A stretch of 64,000 nucleotides of DNA, taken from Planosporangium spinosum (GTDB lineage Bacteria; Actinomycetota; Actinomycetes; Mycobacteriales; Micromonosporaceae). Shown here one piece after another: positions 33,568-41,777 of the stretch; the first letter of the stretch is position 1, and each line of letters opens with the position of its first letter. The notes under the pieces are model-generated. The model did no database searches. It had not been told where the DNA came from and saw only the letters and a list, made by a program, of their open reading frames with translations. The stretch spans positions 32,654 through 96,653 of the forward strand of contig NZ_JBLYUB010000025.1 of the NCBI RefSeq assembly GCF_049999945.1, read 5' to 3'. The position numbers and the translations under genes were made by a program.

Positions 33568-33585
33568 CCTCCGTGCGGTGCGTCG

Positions 33586-33610
33586 GCGCGTACCAGTGAC
33601 CGGTACGTGC
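33586..33610 (+). terminator. Weak hairpin after the bS22 gene
   Basis: GCGCGTACC (33586-33594) pairs with GGTACGTGC (33602-33610), eight Watson-Crick pairs plus one G-U, 7-nt loop, 18 bp after the stop. No U-tract. The remaining 165 bp to the next start hold nothing I can define. Confidence 0.4.
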
Positions 33611-33776
33611 CTGCGCTCCGTGGCGGCACCACGGGCGTAGCGTCCTACCGCTTCCGGGACGTCGTCGTGGCCGGTGCCGCCGCACCGCGCGTGAGCGTAC
33701 AGTTCCATCGAGCGGCTCAACATCCGGTGCGTATTGCCGATGCGCCCTGCGGGTAATAGAGGCGTGAGGTGATGGC

Positions 33777-34871
33777 GTGGGCGAGCGGACCGGGGGCTCG
33801 ATGCCGGACGAGTGGGGCGTGCCGGAGATCGTGCTCGTCACCGGTGTGGCCCACCACCTCGGTGCGCAGGTGGCCGGGCGGCTCTGCGCCGATCCCAGGG
33901 TGAAGCGGGTCATCGGCGTGGACCTCACCGCGCCGCCCGCCGAACTGGTGCGGCTGCTCGACGGGGTCGAGTTGCACCGGGTCGACCTCCGCCATCCGGA
34001 GATCGCCCGGCTGCTCGGTGACGAGGGCGTTCAGGCGGTGGCGCACCTGGCCATCACGACGGCGGCCGATGCCCAGTCCGGCGGCCGCGGCGCGACCAAG
34101 GAACTCAACGTCATCGGCACGATGCAGCTGATCGCCGCCTGCCAGCAGGCACCTGACCTGCGCAAGCTGGTGGTCCGGTCGTCGACGGCGGCGTACGGGG
34201 CGTCGTTTCGCGATCCCGCGGTCTTCACCGAGGACATGGAGCCGCGCGAGGCCCCGCGCGGCGGCTTCGGCCGCGACGTCCTCGACATCGAGGGGTACGT
34301 GCGCGGGTTCCGCCGCCGCTGCCCGGACGTCGTGGCGACGGTGCTGCGGTTCGCGCCGTTCATCGGTGAGCGCGCGGGTACCCGGCTCAACCGGTACTTC
34401 TCGCTCCCGGTCGTCCCGACCGTGCTGGGCCGCGACCCGCGGCTGCAGTTCGTCCACGTCGACGATGCGCTGGAGGTACTGCACCGGGCCGTCGTGGAGC
34501 ACCACCCCGGTACCTACAACGTCGCCGGTTCGGGCGTGCTGACCCTGTCCCAGGCGATCCGGCGGGCGGGGCGGGTCGCGCTGCCCGTCGTCGAGCCGGG
34601 CCTGTCGGCGGTGGCCGGGTTCGCCAAAGGCACCGGGGCGCTGGACTTCTCCCTCGACCAGCTCGACCTGTTCGTCCACGGCCGGGTGGTGGACACCACA
34701 CGGCTGGTCCGGGAGTTCGACTTCGCGCCCCGCCCGACGGCGGTGGCGTTCGACGACTTCATCCGCGGCGCCGGGTTCGGGCCGCTGGGACCGGAGAAGG
34801 TACGCGCGGCCGAGCAGGTGATCCTGGACCGCATCCGGCGGATCCGCGCCGCCCTGGAGGGGAACCCGTGA
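33777..34871 (+). CDS. NAD-dependent epimerase/dehydratase family protein (GalE2-like, Rv0501)
   Basis: A 364-residue extended SDR. The N-terminal Rossmann motif is VTGVAHHLGAQVAG, a variant of TGxxGxxG lacking the middle glycine. Next are GVDLTAPP and LAITTAADAQ; an SSTAAYGASF segment takes the place of the catalytic Ser, and the YxxxK motif is not evident. C-terminal RNTYNVAGSG-like HPGTYNVAGSGVLTLSQAI is typical. The atypical catalytic region makes true UDP-galactose epimerase activity doubtful. GTG 33777 has GAGGTGAT upstream. It is coupled to the acyltransferase (4-bp overlap), as Rv0501-Rv0502 are. Confidence 0.85.
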   Translation: MGERTGGSMPDEWGVPEIVLVTGVAHHLGAQVAGRLCADPRVKRVIGVDLTAPPAELVRLLDGVELHRVDLRHPEIARLLGDEGVQAVAHLAITTAADAQSGGRGATKELNVIGTMQLIAACQQAPDLRKLVVRSSTAAYGASFRDPAVFTEDMEPREAPRGGFGRDVLDIEGYVRGFRRRCPDVVATVLRFAPFIGERAGTRLNRYFSLPVVPTVLGRDPRLQFVHVDDALEVLHRAVVEHHPGTYNVAGSGVLTLSQAIRRAGRVALPVVEPGLSAVAGFAKGTGALDFSLDQLDLFVHGRVVDTTRLVREFDFAPRPTAVAFDDFIRGAGFGPLGPEKVRAAEQVILDRIRRIRAALEGNP

Positions 34872-35737
34872 CCGAGCCGAGCGAGGAGATCGACGCCGAC
34901 ATCTGGGACCAGCGGGTCGCGGGGCTGCTCTCCCTGCTGCGCCACCGCCTTACCGGCGACTACTCCGTCGACGAGTTCGGCTTCGACAAGCAGCTCACCG
35001 AGTCGGTGTTCCTTCCGCTGCTGCGCCCGCTCTACCGTTCCTGGTTCCGGATCGAGACGTACGGTGCCAAGCACCTGCCCGAGACCGGACCGGCCCTGAT
35101 CGTGGCGAACCACTCGGGCACCGTCGCGCTCGACGCGGTGATGCTGGCCGTCGCCGTGCACGACGAGCACCCGGCCCACCGGTTCCTGCGCCTGCTCGGC
35201 GCCGACTTCGTGTTCCGCATGCCGGGGCTGTCCGAGGTGGCCCGCAAGTCCGGCAGTACCCTCGCCTGCAACCCGGACGCCGAGCGGCTGCTGCGGGTCG
35301 GCGAGCTGGTCGGTGTGTTCCCGGAGGGCTTCAAGGGGGTCGGCAAGCCGTTCTCCGAGCGGTACAAGCTGCAGCGCTTCGGCCGGGGCGGATTCGTGTC
35401 GGCGGCGCTGCGCACCGGTACCCCGATCATCCCGGTCTCGATCGTCGGCGCCGAGGAGACCTATCCGCTGATCGGCAACATCCGGCCGCTGGCGCGCCTA
35501 CTGGGCGTGCCGTACTTCCCGGTGACGCCGCTGTTCCCGTGGCTCGGGCCGCTGGGCATGGTGCCGTTGCCGAGCAAGTGGCTGATCGAGTTCGGCGAGC
35601 CGATCAGCACCGAGGGGCGCAGCGAGCAGGCCGACGACCCGATGGCCGTGTTCAACCTCGCCGACCAGGTCCGCGAGACGATCCAGCAGACCCTGCACCG
35701 CCTGCTGGAGCGCCGTCCCGACCCGTGGTCGGCCTGA
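34868..35737 (+). CDS. Lysophospholipid acyltransferase family protein (Rv0502-like)
   Basis: A 289-residue PlsC-like acyltransferase. The catalytic block reads VANHSGTVALDAVML, with the His-Asp pair spaced as in the actinobacterial Rv0502 subgroup. Block III is VGVFPEGFKGVGKPF and a later block is RTGTPIIPVSIVGAEE. It transfers an acyl group to a lysophospholipid or glycolipid at the inner membrane face; no long membrane helix is seen. GTG 34868 overlaps the epimerase stop. It is convergent with the HAD phosphatase through a 30-bp repeat array. Confidence 0.88.
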   Translation: MTEPSEEIDADIWDQRVAGLLSLLRHRLTGDYSVDEFGFDKQLTESVFLPLLRPLYRSWFRIETYGAKHLPETGPALIVANHSGTVALDAVMLAVAVHDEHPAHRFLRLLGADFVFRMPGLSEVARKSGSTLACNPDAERLLRVGELVGVFPEGFKGVGKPFSERYKLQRFGRGGFVSAALRTGTPIIPVSIVGAEETYPLIGNIRPLARLLGVPYFPVTPLFPWLGPLGMVPLPSKWLIEFGEPISTEGRSEQADDPMAVFNLADQVRETIQQTLHRLLERRPDPWSA

Positions 35738-35790
35738 CCGGGGCGACGGGACACCGGGAGCGGCGAGGACCCGGGCCTGGCGCTCAGCGC

Positions 35791-35940
35791 CGGCTGAGCC
35801 GCCTGTCCGGCGCTCAGCGCCGGCTGAGCCACCTGTCCGGCGCTCAGCGCCGGCTGAATCGCCCGTCCGGCGCTCAGCGCCGGCTGAATCGCCCGTCCGG
35901 CGCTCAGCGCCGGCTGAGCCGCCCGTCCGGCGCTCAGCGC
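35791..35940. repeat. Five 30-bp tandem repeats between convergent genes
   Basis: Exact 30-bp periodicity at 35791, 35821, 35851, 35881 and 35911, each ending CCGGCGCTCAGCGC, with a partial unit on either side. Variation is limited to a few positions near CTGAGCC/CTGAATC and GCCTG/ACCTG/GCCCG. Each unit can form CCGGCGCT-c-AGCGCCGG across the junction or GCTCAGC-gccg-GCTGAGC, two competing hairpins. The final copy holds the stop of the HAD phosphatase gene. Confidence 0.9.
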
Positions 35941-36866
35941 CGGAAATGGGCGATCGAGAAGCGGTGCTCGTGGCTGCCTCGGCGGCGGCGGGCGAGCGCG
36001 ACACCGGCCACGAGGGCACCGGCGGCGAGCGCCGTACCCATGGCGGTCGGCACGGCGACCTTGGCGGCCTTGCGCCCGGTGCGGAAGTCGCGGATCTCCC
36101 AACCGCGGCGGCGGGCCTCGCTGTGCAGCGCCGAGTCGGGGTTGACGGCGACCGCGTGCCCGACCGTGGACAGCATGGGAATGTCGTTGACCGAGTCGCT
36201 GTAGGCCGAGCAGCGCGCCAGGTCCAGACCCTCCACCTCGGCGAGGGCGTTGATCGCCTGGGCCTTGGCCGGGCCGTGCATGAGGTCGCCCACCAGACGC
36301 CCGGTGTAACGGCCGTCGCGGACCTCGGCGACGGTGCCGATCGCGCCGGTCAGGCCCAGCCGCTTGGCGATGACCCGACCCAGCTCGACCGGGGCCGCGG
36401 TGACCAGCCAGACCCGCTGGCCCGCGTCGAGGTGCAGTTGGGCGAGCGCCCGGGTACCGGCCCAGATGCGCTCCGCCATCAGCTCGTCGAAGATCTCCTC
36501 GCTGAGCCGTTCCAGGTCGTCTACCCGCCAGTCGGCCACGAAGGCCAGCGCAGCGTCCCGGGCCGCCGACACGTCACCGGCGTTCTCCGAGGCCAGTAGC
36601 CGGAACCGGAGCTGCTGCAGGCCGAAGCGCACCAGGTCGCCCGTGGTGAAGTACTTGCGGGCGGCCAGGCCGCGGGCCAGGTAGTAGATGGAGGCGCCCT
36701 GCATCATCGTGTTGTCCACGTCGAAGAAGGCCGCGGCGGTGGGGTCCGTCGGGATGGCGAGCGCTGCCTCGACCTCTGCCGCCGCCCAGCCCGCTACCGG
36801 GTCGACCACCTTCGTCGACGCGGTAGCGGCACGTGATCTGCGGCGGATCGGGATCCGGCTCGCCAT
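35934..36866 (-). CDS. HAD-IB phosphatase, SerB1-like (Rv0505c)
   Basis: A 310-residue HAD-superfamily phosphatase with subclass IB cap. Catalytic motif I is FFDVDNTMM (DxDNT), motif II/III regions include VWLVTAAPVE and motif IV is YSDSVNDIPML. A C-terminal hydrophobic helix (PTAMGTALAAGALVAGVALA) followed by RRRRG suggests a membrane tail. Homologous to M. tuberculosis SerB1; phosphoserine is possible but lipid or glycerol phosphates are alternatives. ATG 36866 has a G-rich Shine-Dalgarno about 8 nt upstream. The stop falls inside the last 30-bp repeat. Confidence 0.87.
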   Translation of the reverse strand: MASRIPIRRRSRAATASTKVVDPVAGWAAAEVEAALAIPTDPTAAAFFDVDNTMMQGASIYYLARGLAARKYFTTGDLVRFGLQQLRFRLLASENAGDVSAARDAALAFVADWRVDDLERLSEEIFDELMAERIWAGTRALAQLHLDAGQRVWLVTAAPVELGRVIAKRLGLTGAIGTVAEVRDGRYTGRLVGDLMHGPAKAQAINALAEVEGLDLARCSAYSDSVNDIPMLSTVGHAVAVNPDSALHSEARRRGWEIRDFRTGRKAAKVAVPTAMGTALAAGALVAGVALARRRRGSHEHRFSIAHFRR

Positions 36867-36916
36867 GCTGTCGCCCCCCTGTTGCATCAGGCCGGCCGTT
36901 CGGCCGCCTTTGTGAG

Positions 36917-36959
36917 GGTATCTGGCAGATACCAGGTCGTGGGCCGAATGCGGGCCCAC
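36917..36959. promoter_or_regulatory. Two palindromes upstream of the SerB1-like gene
   Basis: GGTATCTG-g-CAGATACC (36917-36933) is a perfect 8-bp inverted repeat, and GTGGGCC-n7-GGCCCAC (36939-36959) follows 5 bp later. They start 50 bp upstream of the ATG on the transcribed side, a position suited to an operator or promoter overlap. No regulator is assigned. Confidence 0.45.
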
Positions 36960-37001
36960 AACCGGCGAACAAACGTAGACGCGCGCGTGAGCCGCCGGCA
37001 A

Positions 37002-37036
37002 CGGACACCGTCCGGGCGCCGGGCAGACGGTGTCCG
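37002..37036 (-). terminator. Hairpin terminator after the rsbN-like gene
   Basis: CGGACACCGTC (37002-37012) pairs perfectly with GACGGTGTCCG (37026-37036), 13-nt loop, 6 bp beyond the stop of the minus-strand rsbN-like gene. It would close the bldN-rsbN transcription unit. Confidence 0.7.
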
Positions 37037-37042
37037 GACGGG

Positions 37043-38182
37043 TCAGCCCAGGCCGAGCAGCCGACCGATCCGACCCAGGAGAGAGTTGTCGGCGCCGGCG
37101 TCCTGCAACGGTGCGGCCGAGGGGGTGGTGGGCGTCACCGGAAACGTTGCCGTACTCGCCCCGGTATCCGTGGCCGGCGTGGTGCCGGTGGTAGCGCCGC
37201 TGCTGGAGCCGCTGCTGGAGCCGCCGGCGCTGGAGCCGCCCTCCGACAGCGGTGCGGTGTTGCCGGGTGTCACCGCGCCGCTGTCGGGCGCCGTGCCGGT
37301 CCGAACCGGTGACGGCGTGACCGGGGCGCACCGGCCCGGTACCGGGCCGAGCTCGTCGGTGGTCGCGTTCGTGCCGGCACCGCAGGCGAAGCCGCTGCGC
37401 AGGCCGCCGACGCGCGTCTGGACCTCGTCGAGCAGGCGCAGCGAGCCGATGGTGCGGGTACGCGCATCGCCGCTGACGGTGTCGAGCAGGCCGGCGATCG
37501 TGTGACGCTGGTTGGACACGAAGGCGTCGACCACGTCCAGGGCCGTCGGGTCCTGCCGGTCGACGGCCGCGGTGGTGAGCAGCCGTACCCCCTCGCGGGT
37601 CTCGCTGTCCATGTCGTCGAGGATGGCGAGAGCGTCGCCCCGGCCCGCGGCGACCTCGTTGAGCCGGGTCTTCGCGAACTCGAGGTAGAGCTGGCCACGA
37701 CCGGACTGCGAGCCGGACAGGGCCAGTTGGGCGCGTTCGGCGGAGCGCTTCATCCCGTACAGCGGGTCGCCGGGCTTGGCGTCGCCGCTCGCGAGGGACA
37801 TGCCGGAGACGGCGAGCGTGCCGACGGCGAGGCCGACCACGACGGCGCCCCGGGCACGCCGGCTGCGTACCGGCATCCAGGCGAGTCTCGTGCCGGTGGC
37901 GACCGGTCGGCGGATCGGCGCGGGCGGTTCGGGTTCGACCGCGGTCGCCCCGATGCCCTCCCGTTCGATCGTCGCCATCAACATGGCGCGCAGTCCGGCC
38001 CGGAACTCGGGATCGACCGGTACGTCGACGTCGATGCCGCCCAACCGGTCACCGACCTTGACGAGGTCGGTCAGGTCCGGCTCGACGTCGGGACGGGCGT
38101 GGTGGCGATGGGCGTCACCGGCCTCGTCGAGCAGCTGCGCGAAGCGTTCGGCGCTCCGGCGGTGGAAGATCGACGGCTTCAC
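37043..38182 (-). CDS. rsbN: Probable membrane anti-sigma factor RsbN-like (DUF5667)
   Basis: A 379-residue protein with a cytoplasmic N-terminal domain of about 110 residues (SIFHRRSAERFAQLLDEAG), one transmembrane helix at about 111-131 and an extracytoplasmic helical DUF5667-type region (AKPGDPLYGMKRSAERAQLA). A Ser/Thr/Gly-rich linker and the C-terminal GRIGRLLGLG complete it. In Streptomyces the gene after bldN encodes RsbN, which holds sigma-BldN inactive; position and topology match, but sequence similarity cannot be tested here. GTG 38182 has GGGAGG 8 nt upstream. It lies 184 bp downstream of bldN. Confidence 0.75.
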   Translation of the reverse strand: MKPSIFHRRSAERFAQLLDEAGDAHRHHARPDVEPDLTDLVKVGDRLGGIDVDVPVDPEFRAGLRAMLMATIEREGIGATAVEPEPPAPIRRPVATGTRLAWMPVRSRRARGAVVVGLAVGTLAVSGMSLASGDAKPGDPLYGMKRSAERAQLALSGSQSGRGQLYLEFAKTRLNEVAAGRGDALAILDDMDSETREGVRLLTTAAVDRQDPTALDVVDAFVSNQRHTIAGLLDTVSGDARTRTIGSLRLLDEVQTRVGGLRSGFACGAGTNATTDELGPVPGRCAPVTPSPVRTGTAPDSGAVTPGNTAPLSEGGSSAGGSSSGSSSGATTGTTPATDTGASTATFPVTPTTPSAAPLQDAGADNSLLGRIGRLLGLG

Positions 38183-38366
38183 CGCGAGCACCTCCCTTCG
38201 CTCGTCACGATGGTGTGGCGCGACGGGGCAGCGTGGGTCGCCACCGGGACCGGCGGGCGCCCGGCCACCGGTCATACTCCCTCCAACGCCGTCATGGTGG
38301 CCGTGGTTACGGTCACCTCAAACGTGATCTGCCGAATATTTCAGCGGTACCGGTACGGCAGACCCG

Positions 38367-39323
38367 TCAGGGCTGGAAGCCGTCGGGCAGCAGCCGGGCC
38401 AGGGTGCGGACCGCGCGGTACTGGAGCGCCTTGATCGCACCCTCGTTCTTGCCCATCGCCTGCGCGGTCTCCGCCACCGAGAAGCCCTGCAGGAAGCGCA
38501 GCACGATGCACTCCTGCTGCTCCGGGTTGAGCTGTTTGACCGCGGTGAGCAGGGCGACGTTGGTGATGTGGTCGACGACGGCGCTCTCCGGGCTGCCTTC
38601 CGGGCCGCTCTCGGCGCGCTCGGCGTCGAGGACGTCGCCGGTGGTGATCTCCAGCCGGTACCGGCCGGACTTGAAGTGGTCGGCGACCAGGTTGCGGGCG
38701 ATCGTGACCAGCCAGGCGCCGAGATCGCGACCCTGCCAGGTGAAGCTGCCGATGCGCTTGAGCGCCCGTAGGAACGTGTCCGCGGTCAGGTCCTCGGCGA
38801 GCTGCCGGTTGCCGACCCGGAAGTACACGAACCGGAAGACGGTGTCGAAGTACCGGTCGTAAATGAGCCCGAACGCCTCGGCGTCGCCGGCCTGGGCCCG
38901 CTCGACCAGTCTCCAGACGGCCGCCGCGGCGTCCGTGGGTTCCGGGCGGTCGGGGTAGCCGGGCGGCGGGCCGCCGTCACCGCCGGTACGGGGTTCGCTG
39001 TCCGGCTTCGGTTCGCCGCCGGTCGCGGGCTCGTCGATCGCGATGCTGCCGGCCGGCGTACCGGACGGGGGCGGCTCCGGGTGGCCTTCGGGGGAGACGC
39101 GGCCGGGTGGCGCCACGCGGCCGTCGACCGGCCGGGCGTTCGGCCCGGGTACGTGCCGGACGCTGTGCGACTCGGTGACGTGCGGGCGGTGCCGGGTGTG
39201 CGGCAGGCCGCTGTCCCGCCGGATCGCCGTGGTCATCACTTCGCGGATCGTGCTCAGTCCATCGCTGAGGGCGTGGCGTGCCGCGACGACGTCGGAGGCG
39301 CTGCCGAGTGTGTACCCGCTCAC
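38367..39323 (-). CDS. bldN: ECF sigma factor, BldN family, with long N-terminal extension
   Basis: A 318-residue ECF sigma factor. Region 2 (about 140-215) contains AEAFGLIYDRYFDTVFRFVY, NRQLAEDLTADTFLRAL and WLVTIARNLVADHFK; region 4 (about 255-312) contains LNPEQQECIVLRFLQGFSVA and the recognition helix region KNEGAIKALQYRAVRTL. The first ~140 residues are Pro/Gly/His-rich and correspond to the pro-sequence of Streptomyces BldN (about 86 residues there), here longer. GTG 39323 has GAGGAG 5 nt upstream. Gene context (rsbN-like after it, glutaredoxin/rex/hem nearby) supports BldN rather than a generic ECF factor. Confidence 0.85.
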   Translation of the reverse strand: MSGYTLGSASDVVAARHALSDGLSTIREVMTTAIRRDSGLPHTRHRPHVTESHSVRHVPGPNARPVDGRVAPPGRVSPEGHPEPPPSGTPAGSIAIDEPATGGEPKPDSEPRTGGDGGPPPGYPDRPEPTDAAAAVWRLVERAQAGDAEAFGLIYDRYFDTVFRFVYFRVGNRQLAEDLTADTFLRALKRIGSFTWQGRDLGAWLVTIARNLVADHFKSGRYRLEITTGDVLDAERAESGPEGSPESAVVDHITNVALLTAVKQLNPEQQECIVLRFLQGFSVAETAQAMGKNEGAIKALQYRAVRTLARLLPDGFQP

Positions 39324-39846
39324 GCGATCTCCTCGGCGGTCAGAGCTGGGCTGACCGTGGCACTCGCACGCCTGTCGATGTCGACCACGGCACCACCCGA
39401 CCGGCCGGACCGCCGGGCGGTCGACCCTGGGTGGGGCGTGGGCGTGGCGCGGGTGGCGCTGCGGTCCACGCCCGAGAAGCGCTGATGCGGTGCGAAACAG
39501 GGCACTGCGGCCTCCTCGGGGGGTGAGGGGTACCAAACGTTAAAAGGGATGATCTTGGCTGGGGTGACTGTTGGGGTGTCGTCACCCGGCTGTGGGCGCT
39601 TGGTTACACGGGGCATGAGTATTTCCCGATCACCGAGACCCTCCGTCGCACACCGTGTGCGTCATGGCGCTTAAACGTGTCGTATTTATGAGTAATTGCG
39701 CTAAAGATCGACTCTGTCGTACTCATTGATGTCCGTTAAGGCACGCCCAGGTCACCTATTCGGGTGTCTCCTGATTACTTATCTGCCGTCCGGCGTGTCG
39801 CCCGGACGGTGATCCGGGGAGGTTCGGCGCGATAGGGTCAGCGGTC
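39324..39846. other. 523-bp divergent region between bldN and the acyl-CoA ligase
   Basis: Contains no convincing gene. The part from about 39600 to 39790 is strikingly AT-richer than the rest of the window (for example TCGTATTTATGAGTAATTGC), as expected for developmental or strongly regulated promoters, and includes a palindrome at 39647-39661. Promoters for both flanking genes must lie here. Confidence 0.6.
39647..39661. promoter_or_regulatory. Palindrome CGCACACCGTGTGCG, BldD-box-like
   Basis: A perfect 7-bp inverted repeat around a central C, 324 bp upstream of the bldN start. Its core ACACCGTGT fits the BldD pattern ACNC-n-GNGT except that the central base is C rather than A/T, and the outer T/A are absent. 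bldN is a known BldD target in Streptomyces; binding here is inference. Confidence 0.4.
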
Positions 39847-41520
39847 GTGCAGGACGTACGAAACGTGGCCGATCTGGTCCGTCGCGCCGCCGCCCTGGGT
39901 GCCGATCGCCCGGCGCTGCGTTGGCACGACCGGGTGATCACCTGGGGTGAACTGGACGCGCAGGTCGACGCGGTCGCGGCGGCCCTGAGCGGAGCGGTGC
40001 GGGCCGGGTCGCCGGCGGAGACGGGGGCGCCGGCGGAGACCGGGTCGCCGGCGGAGACGGGGGCGGCGGCGGAGACCGGGGCGGCGGCGAGCGCCGCACC
40101 GCGGGTGGCGATCGCGCTGCCGAACGTCCCGGAGTTCGCCGCCAGCTACTTCGGGGCGCTACGCGCCGGCCTGGTGGCGGTGCCGGTCAACCCCGGGTAC
40201 ACCGCCCGCGAGCTGGCGTACGTGCTGGGTGACACGGCCGCCGAGGTCATCATCGGCACGCCGGCCGTCCTCGCGGCCGTGGCGACGCATGCCACACCGG
40301 CGCTGCGGCACGCGTACACCCTGGGCGGAGAGTCCGGAGCGGAGCCCACGACCGGGTCCGTGGCCGCACGGCCCTTCGCCGATCTCCTGGCCGCGCCCCC
40401 GGCCGGAGTCGAGGCGCTCGCCGGCGGTGAGGACATCGCCGTGCTGCTCTACACCTCCGGTACGTCCGGCATGCCCAAGGGCGCGATGTTGTCGCACCGG
40501 GCGCTGGTGGCCAACCATGCCCAGCTCGCCACCATCGATCCGAAGCCGATGGGCGCCGCTGACGTGGTGCTGCTCACCCTGCCGCTGTTCCACTCGTACG
40601 GGCTCAACACCGGCCTGGGAGCCATCGCCTACCACGGCGCGTGCGGGGTGCTCGTGGAGCGCTTCGATCCCGCCGACACCCTCGACCGGATCCGCAGCCA
40701 CGGCGTCACGGTCGTCGTCGGGGTGCCGCCGATGTACGTCGCCTGGTCGCTCATGGGCGAGCAGTTGGCGACCGCGTTCGCCGGCGTCCGGGTGGCGGTC
40801 TCCGGCGCCGCCCCGCTGGACGTCGAGACCGCGCGCCGGTTCGCCGAGGTCGTCGGCCGGCCGGTGTACGAGGGGTACGGGCTGACCGAGACCGCGCCCG
40901 TGCTCACCACGACGCTGGGGGAGAAGGACCCGAAGGCCGGCTCGATCGGCCGCCCGCTGCCCGACGTCGAGGTGAAGCTCGTCGACGCCGCCGGCAACGT
41001 GGTCGGCGCCGTCGACGACGAGGGGATCGACGACGAGACCGACCTCGAGTACGACTCGCCGGGCAGCCCCGGCACCGACCCCGGCGTGATCGTGGTCCGC
41101 GGCCCCAACCTGTTCTCCGGGTACTGGCCCGACGCGCACGGCGGCCCGGACGCCGACGGCTGGTGGTCGACCGCCGACGTCGCGTACGCCGACGCCGACG
41201 GCGACCTGTTCCTGGTCGACCGGGTCGGTGACCTGATCATCGTCAGCGGGTTCAACGTGTACCCGCACGAGGTGGAGCTGGTGCTCGACAGCCACCCCGC
41301 GGTCGTCGAGTCGGCCGTGGTCGGGGTCGCGCACCCGTACACCCAGCAGACGGTGAAGGCCTACGTCGTGCGCCGGCCGGACACCGGCGTCACCGCCGAG
41401 GAGCTGATCGGGTACTGCGAGGCGAACCTGGCCCGGTTCAAGTGCCCCACGGCGGTCGAGTTCGTCGCCGACCTGCCCAAGTCGGCGACCGGCAAGGTGC
41501 GGAAGGGTGAGCTCGGGTGA
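39847..41520 (+). CDS. Acyl-CoA ligase (AMP-forming)
   Basis: A 557-residue ANL-superfamily ligase activating a carboxylate to acyl-AMP and acyl-CoA. Motif A3 is LLYTSGTSGMPKGAMLSHRA; A5 is YEGYGLTETAPV; the hinge DRVGDLIIVSGFNVYPHEVE and C-terminal catalytic Lys in LPKSATGKVRKGE are intact. A low-complexity insertion at about residues 54-81, GSPAETG-type, comes from an 18-bp minisatellite. A second acidic stretch (VDDEGIDDETDLEYDSPG) near 380 is also unusual. GTG 39847 fits the family start. The glutaredoxin gene overlaps its stop. Medium- or long-chain fatty acids are likely substrates. Confidence 0.9.
   Translation: MQDVRNVADLVRRAAALGADRPALRWHDRVITWGELDAQVDAVAAALSGAVRAGSPAETGAPAETGSPAETGAAAETGAAASAAPRVAIALPNVPEFAASYFGALRAGLVAVPVNPGYTARELAYVLGDTAAEVIIGTPAVLAAVATHATPALRHAYTLGGESGAEPTTGSVAARPFADLLAAPPAGVEALAGGEDIAVLLYTSGTSGMPKGAMLSHRALVANHAQLATIDPKPMGAADVVLLTLPLFHSYGLNTGLGAIAYHGACGVLVERFDPADTLDRIRSHGVTVVVGVPPMYVAWSLMGEQLATAFAGVRVAVSGAAPLDVETARRFAEVVGRPVYEGYGLTETAPVLTTTLGEKDPKAGSIGRPLPDVEVKLVDAAGNVVGAVDDEGIDDETDLEYDSPGSPGTDPGVIVVRGPNLFSGYWPDAHGGPDADGWWSTADVAYADADGDLFLVDRVGDLIIVSGFNVYPHEVELVLDSHPAVVESAVVGVAHPYTQQTVKAYVVRRPDTGVTAEELIGYCEANLARFKCPTAVEFVADLPKSATGKVRKGELG
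40006..40089 (+). repeat. 18-bp coding minisatellite (GSPAET/GAAAET), 4.7 copies
   Basis: Units at 40006, 40024, 40042 and 40060 plus a 12-bp partial from 40078, each GGG(T/G)CG(C/G)CGGCGGAGAC(G/C), in frame and encoding repeated G(S/A)(P/A)AET within the acyl-CoA ligase N-terminal domain. Confidence 0.85.
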
Positions 41521-41768
41521 CCTCGGAGAAGCCTGTTCGACTCACGTTGTTGACCAGGGCCGGCTGCCATCTGTGCGACGTCGCGAAGGAGGCGATGGCG
41601 CGGGTCGCCGCCGCGAGCGGTGAGTCGTGGCACGAGGTCGACATCTCCGGCAACCGGGAGCTGGAAGCCGAGTACGGCGACCGGATCCCGGTCGTGATGC
41701 TCGACGGCAAGGAGCACGGGTACTGGCGGGTCGAGGAGCAGCGCCTGCTGCGCGACCTGGGACGCTAG
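41517..41768 (+). CDS. Glutaredoxin-like protein (Rv0508-like)
   Basis: An 83-residue DUF836/glutaredoxin-fold protein with the redox motif CHLC (Cys17, Cys20) in LLTRAGCHLCDVAKEAM and a cis-Pro turn in DRIPVVMLDGKEHGYW. It is a small cytoplasmic thiol oxidoreductase; in mycothiol-producing bacteria it may work with mycothiol or thioredoxin reductase. GTG 41517 overlaps the acyl-CoA ligase stop. Its position near rex-hemACD matches M. tuberculosis Rv0508. Confidence 0.88.
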   Translation: MTSEKPVRLTLLTRAGCHLCDVAKEAMARVAAASGESWHEVDISGNRELEAEYGDRIPVVMLDGKEHGYWRVEEQRLLRDLGR

Positions 41769-41777
41769 GGTTGCCGC

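Noticed and set aside
35791..35940. 30-bp repeats resembling a CRISPR array
   Set aside because: The units are directly adjacent with no unique spacers, and no cas gene is present.
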